This document shows, piece after piece, positions 1 through 5,190 of a stretch of 5,190 nt of DNA; within the stretch, counting starts at the first letter, position 1, and every line of letters begins with the position of its first letter. This DNA is from JAJRXG01 sp964470035. GTDB taxonomy: Bacteria; Bacteroidota; Bacteroidia; Chitinophagales; Saprospiraceae. The notes below the pieces were generated by a model. That model did no database searches. It had not been told where the DNA came from and worked only from the letters and a program-made list of their open reading frames with translations. A program made the translations under genes and the position numbers. The DNA is taken from contig CAYYBR010000286.1 of NCBI GenBank assembly GCA_964470035.1, positions 1 through 5,190 on the forward strand, given 5' to 3'.

Positions 1-801
1 GATTGTATATTCTCTGTTTTACCTGATCCAGATGCTACTCCTGAGTGGTACCTGAATTGTGATGAGGATATGCCTTATTGTGTAGGTAGCTTAGATCAAG
101 GTTATTATGGCCGTGATCATGGTAACGGTAATGGTATCCCACCAGATGGTGATATCAGAGCGGTATACGGTGTATATCCTGCAGGAGGTAAGTATGATAA
201 CAACTCATTCGAAGGAACTCAGAATCTAGGAACTGATGGTGGTTTAGGTGCGGGTATTCACCCTATCATGCCTTCGTTCTTCGTAGATTTTATGAGAGCT
301 GAGATGGCTGCACTTAGTGGGAATAATGATGATGCAAGACAGTTTTTGTTAGCTGGTGTTCAGAGCTCTATTGATAAGGTGTTAAACTTTATCATGGAGA
401 GAGATCCAACATCTGTTTCTGATGTTGTTGCTACAGATATCAACGGTAATGAATTATTTGGAAGAGATTTCTTACCACAGTTAGATGATATTGATGCATA
501 CCTAGCTGTTGTTGCTGATAACTTTGATAATGCTAGTGATCCGATGGATGTAATAGCGAAGGAGTTCTTGATTGCTACATATGGTAATGGACTAGAAGGA
601 TTTAACTTGATCAGAAGAACAGGTCGTCCTTTGAACCTCCAACCAGCAATCCAAGGCCCTAGCGTTGCTGGAGAATTTATTAGATCAGCACTATATCCTG
701 CGGTAAATGTAAACTTGAACCAGACTGCTAGTCAGAAAGATCAGCAGCAACAAGTTTTCTGGGATACGCAAGCTTCTGATTTAGGTCCTTGCTTTAACTA
801 A
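1..801 (+). CDS. SusD/RagB-family nutrient-binding outer-membrane lipoprotein, C-terminal part (5' truncated by window)
   Basis: The reading frame is open from the first base, so this is the last 266 residues of a longer protein; the methionine codon at 70 is internal. Family members are usually about 450-600 residues, so roughly half is missing, including the signal peptide and lipobox. Seen: a GRDHGNGNGIPPDG segment at fragment residues 37-50 followed by YGVYPAGG, typical of the SusD-like nutrient-binding lipoproteins; the hallmark C-terminal stretch around residues 187-210 (KEFLIATYGNGLEGFN then RRTGRP); and an R-S-A-L-Y-P...N-x-N-L-N segment near 226-240 that matches the family's conserved end. 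Known for the family: SusD is a surface alpha-helical (TPR-like) lid on a SusC TonB-dependent transporter that captures glycans or peptides for import. Inferred: a susC-like gene lies just upstream. The product ends with DLGPCFN, with cysteines at fragment positions 2, 20, 27 and 264. The substrate cannot be deduced. Family assignment is strong; the exact subfamily is less certain. Confidence 0.92.
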   Translation, partial: DCIFSVLPDPDATPEWYLNCDEDMPYCVGSLDQGYYGRDHGNGNGIPPDGDIRAVYGVYPAGGKYDNNSFEGTQNLGTDGGLGAGIHPIMPSFFVDFMRAEMAALSGNNDDARQFLLAGVQSSIDKVLNFIMERDPTSVSDVVATDINGNELFGRDFLPQLDDIDAYLAVVADNFDNASDPMDVIAKEFLIATYGNGLEGFNLIRRTGRPLNLQPAIQGPSVAGEFIRSALYPAVNVNLNQTASQKDQQQQVFWDTQASDLGPCFN

Positions 802-816
802 TACATTTAAAAAGAA

Positions 817-1761
817 ATGAAAATGAGAAAAGGATTTCTATATCTCGTAGTTGTTGCGTTGCTAGCTTCATGTTCAGCAGATCCGTCAAGAGCTCCGATT
901 ATATCCGTAGATAACGCTCAGATTGGTGCATTTCCTCGTACTGTTAATCTTATAGCAAGTGAGTTTGATCTTAATGATCTACAAGGCTCATCTTACATAC
1001 ATGAGATCGACTTTAGATCAGAGGATGCAGGTGCTAATGTGGCGAACTACAATGTATTCGTAACATTTGATGATAATAACCCTGGTAATGGTGATTTATC
1101 ATCAAGTGAAACATTATTCAGACAATTTGGACAAGGTGACTTTTCTGACAATGCAGAAGGTAACCGTTCGCTCATGCTTAACTTCCCATTTACTGAGGTA
1201 GCAGGTGCGGCTGGAGTGCCTCTAGATGCAGTATCACCAGGTGATAGGTTCCAATTCAGATCTGAGCTTGTTCTGGAAGATGGAAGAACGTTTACTTCAG
1301 ATAATACTGAGTCTACGATCTTCGGCCCAGCATTTAGAGCATTCTTTGATTGGAATGTAAATGCAACTTGCCCTCTTCCTGATGACTTCTTCGTAGGTAC
1401 GTATGCTATCTCTCATATCCAAGGTCCTGGTAACCCATGGGCTACAGGAATTAGAGAGAATACTGTAACTTTTGATTTAGTTCCAGGATCGACTACAAGA
1501 AGAGCTATCAACGGAGTTGTTGTTATCGATCAATTTGGAGGTTTTGATATGCCAGCTACTGCAGAGTTCGTCTGTGATGTTGTGTTCTGGATTGATACAA
1601 CTCCAGGTGTACAATGTGCGCCTCCTGTTATTGCTTATAACGGAGGAGAGCCACAACCATTTAGCTTTTCAGACGATAGTTCAGTTACTTTCGTAGTAGA
1701 AGAAGATGGAGGTGGATGCGGATACTCTAATACTGACATAGTGTTATTTACTAGGCAATAG
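817..1761 (+). CDS. Hypothetical SusCD-associated outer-membrane lipoprotein
   Basis: A 314-residue protein with an N-terminal lipoprotein signal: MKMRK, a hydrophobic stretch, then lipobox LASC with Cys19 as the predicted lipidated residue. A second ATG six bases downstream (823) would also preserve the signal, so the start is uncertain by two residues. The gene begins 15 nt after the susD-like stop, in an A-rich leader without a Shine-Dalgarno motif, and is almost certainly cotranscribed with it. The mature protein is rich in Gly, Asp, Asn, Phe and Val and looks beta-rich. Residues about 35-180 appear to form one beta-sandwich-like unit, and residues about 185-314, beginning CPLPDDFFVGTYAI, a second unit with four cysteines (185, 253, 267, 301) that could form disulfides. 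I recognise no catalytic motif. Position and topology resemble SusE/SusF-type or other surface accessory lipoproteins encoded after SusD, which help bind ligand; this role is inferred from context, not from a recognised domain. Confidence 0.85.
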   Translation: MKMRKGFLYLVVVALLASCSADPSRAPIISVDNAQIGAFPRTVNLIASEFDLNDLQGSSYIHEIDFRSEDAGANVANYNVFVTFDDNNPGNGDLSSSETLFRQFGQGDFSDNAEGNRSLMLNFPFTEVAGAAGVPLDAVSPGDRFQFRSELVLEDGRTFTSDNTESTIFGPAFRAFFDWNVNATCPLPDDFFVGTYAISHIQGPGNPWATGIRENTVTFDLVPGSTTRRAINGVVVIDQFGGFDMPATAEFVCDVVFWIDTTPGVQCAPPVIAYNGGEPQPFSFSDDSSVTFVVEEDGGGCGYSNTDIVLFTRQ

Positions 1762-1788
1762 TTTAGTTCATAATCTTTATGATATTAT

Positions 1789-1822
1789 TGGGCTAGTGAT
1801 TTGATTCGCTAGCCCATTTTTT
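1789..1822 (+). terminator. Rho-independent terminator after the SusD-like operon
   Basis: TGGGCTAG (1789-1796) pairs perfectly with CTAGCCCA (1809-1816) around a 12-nt loop and is followed directly by six T (1817-1822). It lies 27 nt after the lipoprotein stop codon and just before the next start codon. The 8-bp GC-containing stem plus U-tract is the classic intrinsic terminator arrangement. It separates the susD-like/lipoprotein unit from the secreted FG-GAP gene. Confidence 0.85.
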
Positions 1823-1832
1823 ATCTACATAT

Positions 1833-3770
1833 ATGCTGAGGATATATCTACTCACCTTTACTTTGCTAGTGTGTCATTTTCTGCATTCGCAGTACAGTGA
1901 TATTACAGAGTCGTCGGAGGTATTTCATGCTTATGCCAATCCCGCCTTCTTAGGAGGAGGAGTGGCATTCATAGACTTCGATATGGATGGGTGGGAAGAT
2001 CTCGTGATGACTGGAGGATCTACGCCAGATCGACTTTGGCGCAACCAAGGGGATGGCACTTTTGAAGATGTATCTTTTTTACTTTCAAAGCATGACTCAA
2101 CGCACATTACATCTGTAGTCAATGTAGGAGACCTGAATAATGACGGATGCCCTGATATTGTCTTAGGAACTTATGCCTTAGAGGATTATGACGTCATACT
2201 GCGTAATAACTGTGATGGGACATTTACGAGAGTGGACATCGACATCGCACTGTCAGAACAAGGAAATGCCATGGGTATAGCACTTCATGATTTTAACCTC
2301 GATGGCCTTCTAGATATATACGTACTCAATTATATCAGAGAAGAATCTATAGACCGTGATGACAGCGGTGAGATCGTAGGTTTTAGCCATGGTTGTGATG
2401 ATAACTTTTTATATATCAATCAAGGCGACTTCACCTTTGTGGAGCGTGCTGAAGAGATGAACGCACAAGGAGATGGTTGTGGACTAGCAGTCACAGTAGT
2501 TCCTGTGCCTGACAGTGACCAGTATGGTATCTATATCGCTAATGACTTTGGACCATTCATCCATGCTAATGAATTTCTTGTGCCTGATGAGTTCGGTGAG
2601 TACCAGGATGAAGCTGCTCGATATGGCTTGGATAGATCCATGTATGGTATGGGGATAGGGATAGGTGATATCGACCAAGACTTGGACTTGGACTACTATG
2701 TTTCTAATCTCGGAGATAATTCTCTCTATATATGGGAAGATGAGCGATTTATGGAAGGTCAGTTTGATTTTGGAGTGGACAATACTACCACTCCGGATGA
2801 CAAGCTGGCTACGTCTTGGTCTACCTTTTTTCTGGACATAGATCAAGACGCAGATCTCGACCTTTTTGTGGCCAATGGGACTGTGTTTTCTCCTAGTTTT
2901 ATTGAAGGATCTTTTGTAGATCCTAATATCCTCTTCCTCAATCAGGATGGTGAGTTTGTGCTCACCGATGAAAGATTTGGTATTTACTTTGAAGGTCCTA
3001 GCATCAACAGAGGAGCGGCAGCAGGAGATATCGATAATGATGGAGATCTAGATATAGTTACTGCCTATGTCAACTTTGAACCAACTGACCTAGCCGAAAG
3101 AGCCTATAGAATCTATCGCAATGACACTGAAGATTCTGGTAATTTTATAAAAATAGATCTCCGAGGTACAACTGACGCTGCTGATGCTTATGGCAGTACT
3201 GTACACCTCTATCACGGTGGAGAAGCCTATCTCGGTTATAAGTACACTAGTGGTGCCCATGTTTCTCAGATGAGTCCCTTTGTTCACTTTGGGCTGGGTG
3301 ATTCGGAGACTATAGATTCTGTGGTAGTGACCTGGACTAATGGTCAGCAGCAAACTCATCATAATCTTCCCGTTAATCAGTCTGTCCGTATCATACAAGG
3401 ACAAGAATCTTTAGATGTATTAGGATGTACTGATAGTGCTGATGGCTTTTTTAATCCCATGGCCACGATAGACCAGGGCTGCGAACAAGACCTATCTACC
3501 TCAGTTTTCGAGTTAGAATTTGGTCAGGATCTACAGGTCTCTACAGATGGTAGAGATATCATCATCCAGCAGACCGATGTCGAAGTTTTTGGCTATCGGA
3601 TCTGGAGTATTGGTGGTTTGCCTCTTACAAAAGCTGAGGAGCTACTGCCTAATCGCAACATATATACCATTGAGGCGGACTTTCTTGTCTCGGGTATGTA
3701 CATCGTACAAGTGTTCTTAACTAATGATCGCAGCGCTTATATATCAAAAAACGTAGCGCTTTTTGACTAA
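1833..3770 (+). CDS. Secreted FG-GAP/VCBS repeat protein with ASPIC/UnbV domain and T9SS type A sorting domain
   Basis: A complete 645-residue protein. Residues 1 to about 19 form a Sec signal peptide, probably cut before Gln20 (HS|Q). The body carries FG-GAP/VCBS repeats with Asp-rich, calcium-loop-like motifs DxDxDGxxD at about 48-56, 100-108, 153-161, 279-287, 335-343 and 399-407; the fourth and fifth have Leu or Ala in place of the usual Gly. Such repeats normally build a beta-propeller. An ASPIC/UnbV domain follows (about 438-520, with LRG near 443, then HVSQMSPFVHFGLG and VTWTNG). Next is a short cysteine module (531-551, GCTD...FNPMATIDQGC), and finally a Por-secretion-like T9SS type A tail (about 560-645, with GYRIWSIGG and SGMYIVQVF). 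Known: T9SS tails direct export across the outer membrane and often cell-surface attachment. Inferred: a calcium-stabilised binding or adhesion protein, with no catalytic residues visible. In-frame stop TGA at 1797 and the good signal peptide support the start at 1833. It follows a terminator and converges on the barrel gene 3 nt away. Confidence 0.93.
   Translation: MLRIYLLTFTLLVCHFLHSQYSDITESSEVFHAYANPAFLGGGVAFIDFDMDGWEDLVMTGGSTPDRLWRNQGDGTFEDVSFLLSKHDSTHITSVVNVGDLNNDGCPDIVLGTYALEDYDVILRNNCDGTFTRVDIDIALSEQGNAMGIALHDFNLDGLLDIYVLNYIREESIDRDDSGEIVGFSHGCDDNFLYINQGDFTFVERAEEMNAQGDGCGLAVTVVPVPDSDQYGIYIANDFGPFIHANEFLVPDEFGEYQDEAARYGLDRSMYGMGIGIGDIDQDLDLDYYVSNLGDNSLYIWEDERFMEGQFDFGVDNTTTPDDKLATSWSTFFLDIDQDADLDLFVANGTVFSPSFIEGSFVDPNILFLNQDGEFVLTDERFGIYFEGPSINRGAAAGDIDNDGDLDIVTAYVNFEPTDLAERAYRIYRNDTEDSGNFIKIDLRGTTDAADAYGSTVHLYHGGEAYLGYKYTSGAHVSQMSPFVHFGLGDSETIDSVVVTWTNGQQQTHHNLPVNQSVRIIQGQESLDVLGCTDSADGFFNPMATIDQGCEQDLSTSVFELEFGQDLQVSTDGRDIIIQQTDVEVFGYRIWSIGGLPLTKAEELLPNRNIYTIEADFLVSGMYIVQVFLTNDRSAYISKNVALFD
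3732..3766. terminator. Possible bidirectional hairpin terminator between convergent genes
   Basis: Near the end of the secreted FG-GAP gene, AGCGCT occurs at 3732-3737 and again at 3755-3760; being self-complementary, the copies can pair and are followed by a T run (3760-3764). Alternatively, TCAAAAA (3744-3750) pairs with TTTTTGA (3760-3766), giving an A-run/T-run hairpin that reads similarly on both strands. The convergent genes are only 3 nt apart, so any terminators must lie inside coding sequence. The stems are short or AT-rich, so this is tentative. Confidence 0.35.
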
Positions 3771-3773
3771 GTC

Positions 3774-4430
3774 TTACTCTTCTCTTTCTTTAGCTGGGTC
3801 ATAAGGAGCACGACCTATCTTTACTATGAAACCTGCTTGGAGCGCATTATTAGTGAGGTCTGCTGATCCTAGAGGGTCGACAAGTGCAGAGCTTAAGCTA
3901 GGATTAAACAAAGCGAACATCGTAAGCTGACCGTAGTCAGATGTGAAGTTCAATTCACCACCGATATGAACGCCAAAATCTATCCGGTTCGCACCTGTTG
4001 GTGTTCCAATCCCAAGTTCTACGATCTGGGGTGTGCCAATCATAAAAAATCGATCTCTAGCCCTGTTAGCAAAGCCGATATTTACACCTCCAAAGAAGCC
4101 CCACTGAAAGCTAGGACTAAAGAAGTATTTGTATTTCAGAGAAAATGGTACTTCCCAGTAGTTGATTCTTCTAGTGTACTCCGTGACATTGGCGACAACA
4201 CCTAAGGATGTTCCCTTATTGACGTAGTCGATACCGCCAGCTACCCAAAACACCTTGCTGATTTGATATTCATATCCCAAGCCTGTAGCGATACCAAACC
4301 TAGGATTACCCCCTGTGGGACTCTGATTAGACAGAGATATGCCCAACTTGGTAGTAAAATAGTTCTGGCCTGAAGCGCTTTGGGAGAGTACTAAAAAGCC
4401 GAGGATAAGAAGTAAGCGTGTCATCTTCAT
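3774..4430 (-). CDS. Outer-membrane beta-barrel protein, PorT-like/porin family
   Basis: A 218-residue protein when started at ATG 4430. It begins MKMTR, then a Leu-rich hydrophobic core and LSQSASG|Q, a Sec signal peptide cut before Gln22. The mature part alternates short amphipathic beta-strands with Gly/Asn turns. It shows two hallmarks of the small Bacteroidota outer-membrane barrel family: an ...GGIDYVNKG strand-turn (about 65-73) and a YWEVPFSLKYKYFF strand (about 91-104). Further strands near 109-120, 150-164 and 169-175 and the last strand (ALQAGFIVKIG) fit an 8-stranded barrel, followed by a short charged tail (PAKEREE). The frame extends upstream to an ATG at 4490, but those 20 extra residues would bury the signal peptide and overlap the promoter element at 4444-4451, so I prefer 4430; ATG 4424 is also possible. 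The gene converges on the FG-GAP gene with a 3-nt gap and diverges from the FG-GAP lipoprotein gene. Its specific role (pore, structural protein or T9SS-related) cannot be told. Confidence 0.85.
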   Translation of the reverse strand: MKMTRLLLILGFLVLSQSASGQNYFTTKLGISLSNQSPTGGNPRFGIATGLGYEYQISKVFWVAGGIDYVNKGTSLGVVANVTEYTRRINYWEVPFSLKYKYFFSPSFQWGFFGGVNIGFANRARDRFFMIGTPQIVELGIGTPTGANRIDFGVHIGGELNFTSDYGQLTMFALFNPSLSSALVDPLGSADLTNNALQAGFIVKIGRAPYDPAKEREE

Positions 4431-4443
4431 AAGAATTATGTCG

Positions 4444-4451
4444 CAAATGTA
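4444..4451 (-). promoter_or_regulatory. Bacteroidota-type -7 promoter element for the beta-barrel gene
   Basis: Read on the minus strand, this is TACATTTG, a perfect match to the TAnnTTTG -7 consensus of the Bacteroidota primary sigma factor. It ends 13 nt before the preferred ATG at 4430, so the transcript would start around 4437-4440 with a leader of roughly 7-10 nt. No clear TTTG/TTG -33 box is found 17-23 nt further upstream. The element also argues against the longer start at 4490. Confidence 0.5.
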
Positions 4452-4464
4452 AATATTTGTGCTA

Positions 4465-4522
4465 CTAGCCACTATAATCACACTACTCATACGTATAACA
4501 TGTAGTGGTTGTGACTAGCTAC
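4465..4522. repeat. Divergent motif pair and small palindrome in the shared intergenic region
   Basis: TAGTGG followed by CTAG occurs on both strands in opposite orientations: on minus at 4474-4465 (TAGTGGCTAG, no gap) and on plus at 4503-4518 (TAGTGG, six bases, CTAG). Each copy points toward its nearer gene. Between them are CACTAC (4481-4486) facing GTAGTG (4502-4507) and the palindrome ATACGTAT (4489-4496). The symmetry suggests a shared regulatory site for the divergent genes, but the matches are short and could be chance in AT-rich DNA. Confidence 0.25.
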
Positions 4523-4541
4523 AAAATCATAAAAGAGATAG

Positions 4542-4554
4542 TGTCATTATGACA
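4542..4554. promoter_or_regulatory. Palindrome TGTCAT-T-ATGACA, candidate operator
   Basis: A perfect inverted repeat with 6-bp arms around a single central base, 19 nt upstream of the FG-GAP lipoprotein ATG at 4574. Its size and position resemble operators bound by dimeric regulators such as GntR- or MarR-type proteins. No regulator gene is in the window, so the binding protein is unknown. The short spacer makes it unlikely to be an RNA terminator hairpin. Confidence 0.35.
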
Positions 4555-4573
4555 AAAGTTAGAACTTAGTGAT

Positions 4574-5190
4574 ATGATGAAGAGTCAATCTCTTGGAGTA
4601 TTGTTGTTAATCTTATTGTTCATAGGCTGTGGGCAGCAAAGCAAGGTAGATTCTTCATTTCGCTTTACGCAGCTGAGTTCTACCCAGACAGGTATCACTT
4701 TCGTAAATGAATTGAACCCAGACGTCTCTACTAAAGCCAATCTCTTTGACTTCGATTACTTCTATAATGGAGGTGGAGTAGCAGCTGGAGATATCAATAA
4801 TGACGGCCTGCCCGATCTTTTTTTTACAGCTAATCAAGGAGAGAATCACCTATACATTAATAAGGGAGACTGGACGTATGATAATATCACCGATCTATCA
4901 GGTATCAATGAAAGCAAGAACTGGTCTAATGGAGTAACCACAGTTGATATCAATGAAGATGGTAAGCTAGATTTTTATATATCTCAGGGAGGCCCTCACG
5001 ACAGAGATCAAAGAGCTAATCTGTTGTATGTGAATAATGGTGACATGACGTTCACAGAGCGCGCACAAGAGTATGGATTAGATGATAAAGGGATCAGTAC
5101 TCAGTCTGCCTTTTTCGACTATGATAACGACGGTGACCTTGATTGTATAGTGATTAACGAAAGCTTGTACTACGGTTATGATCCCATTAC
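4574..5190 (+). CDS. FG-GAP/VCBS repeat lipoprotein (ASPIC/UnbV-family type), N-terminal part, 3' truncated by window
   Basis: The frame is open from ATG 4574 to the window end (205 codons plus 2 nt); ATG 4577 is an equally good start, and the in-frame TGA at 4550 bounds the search. Residues 1-19 form a lipoprotein signal: MMKSQS, a Leu/Ile core, then lipobox FIGC with Cys19 lipidated. After a short linker, residues about 29-47 (FRFTQLSSTQTGITFVNEL) and LFDFDYFYNGGGVAAGDINN lead into FG-GAP repeats with calcium-loop motifs at about 73-81 (DINNDGLPD), 125-133 (DINEDGKLD) and 182-190 (DYDNDGDLD), each followed by a strand and a LYIN/LYVN-type segment. This N-terminus is characteristic of the large (often about 1,100-residue) Bacteroidota surface lipoproteins that end in ASPIC/UnbV; that C-terminus is outside the window and not seen. 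Such genes often sit beside susC/susD pairs, so another pair may follow downstream. A likely role is surface binding with a propeller fold; no enzymatic motif is visible. Confidence 0.88.
   Translation, partial: MMKSQSLGVLLLILLFIGCGQQSKVDSSFRFTQLSSTQTGITFVNELNPDVSTKANLFDFDYFYNGGGVAAGDINNDGLPDLFFTANQGENHLYINKGDWTYDNITDLSGINESKNWSNGVTTVDINEDGKLDFYISQGGPHDRDQRANLLYVNNGDMTFTERAQEYGLDDKGISTQSAFFDYDNDGDLDCIVINESLYYGYDPI

Noticed and set aside
803..810. TACATTTA as a promoter -7 element before the accessory lipoprotein gene
   Set aside because: It misses the final G of TAnnTTTG, and the 15-nt gap strongly suggests cotranscription with the susD-like gene.
1863..1874. Possible lipobox at Cys14 (LLVC) in the secreted FG-GAP protein
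   Set aside because: The residue before Cys is Val rather than Gly, Ala or Ser, and a good signal peptidase I site follows (HS|Q); the T9SS tail also fits a secreted rather than a lipidated protein.
1931..2122. Short minus-strand frame opposite the first FG-GAP repeats
   Set aside because: Antisense to a clear domain, with no promoter element and no protein features.
2484..2846. 120-codon open frame on the minus strand inside the secreted FG-GAP gene
   Set aside because: It lies wholly antisense to a convincing multi-domain gene, and its translation has no recognisable motif or signal; the Asp-rich sense codons simply give few antisense stops.
3090..3404. 104-codon open frame on the minus strand across the ASPIC/UnbV region
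   Set aside because: It is antisense to conserved domain sequence, with low-complexity Ser/Ile-rich translation and no domain; treated as a shadow.
3520..3720. Plus-strand 66-codon frame overlapping the T9SS tail
   Set aside because: Out of frame with the T9SS domain, which is intact in the main frame; there is no sign of a frameshift.
3966..4205. Plus-strand 79-codon frame opposite the barrel gene
   Set aside because: The minus-strand frame encodes a coherent barrel with a signal peptide, and this translation has no features.
4817..4824. Run of eight T in the FG-GAP lipoprotein gene as a possible frameshift or slippage site
   Set aside because: The frame reads cleanly through it (PDLFFTANQ) in agreement with the family pattern, so there is no evidence of a break.
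4655..4849. Minus-strand 64-codon frame opposite the FG-GAP lipoprotein
   Set aside because: Antisense to the lipoprotein N-terminus and first calcium-loop repeat; no features.

Overview
The window looks like chromosomal DNA of a Bacteroidota bacterium, most likely of the Flavobacteriia/Saprospiria type. Four things support this: a SusD-type outer-membrane lipoprotein, a C-terminal type IX secretion (T9SS) sorting domain, a PorT-like outer-membrane barrel, and a TAnnTTTG promoter element of the kind used by this phylum. The DNA is AT-rich and shows no strong Shine-Dalgarno sites, which also fits. I see no rRNA, tRNA, CRISPR, transposase or phage gene.

Layout. (1) Positions 1-801 (+) hold the C-terminal part of a SusD/RagB-family nutrient-binding lipoprotein; its N-terminus, and presumably a SusC/TonB-dependent transporter, lie upstream. 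(2) Positions 817-1761 (+), only 15 nt later, encode an uncharacterised lipoprotein, probably a surface accessory of the same SusCD complex. A strong hairpin plus T-tract (1789-1822) ends this operon. (3) Positions 1833-3770 (+) encode a complete secreted FG-GAP/VCBS plus ASPIC/UnbV protein with a small cysteine module and a T9SS tail. (4) Positions 3774-4430 (-) encode a convergent small outer-membrane beta-barrel protein. (5) A 143-bp divergent intergenic region (4431-4573) holds a promoter element for the barrel gene and palindromes that could be operators. (6) Positions 4574-5190 (+) hold the start of a second FG-GAP/VCBS protein, this one a lipoprotein; it runs off the window.

Every product is predicted to work at or beyond the outer membrane. 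The likely theme is capture and import of a macromolecule or oligomer. SusD and its accessory lipoprotein would form the lid and surface part of a TonB-dependent importer, while the beta-propeller-like FG-GAP proteins would provide calcium-stabilised surface binding or scaffolding, one delivered by T9SS and one by lipidation. No enzyme is visible here, so the substrate cannot be named. Nothing proves a new system. The points most worth a second look are the pairing of two differently anchored FG-GAP proteins, the cysteine module, and the palindromes in the divergent promoter region.
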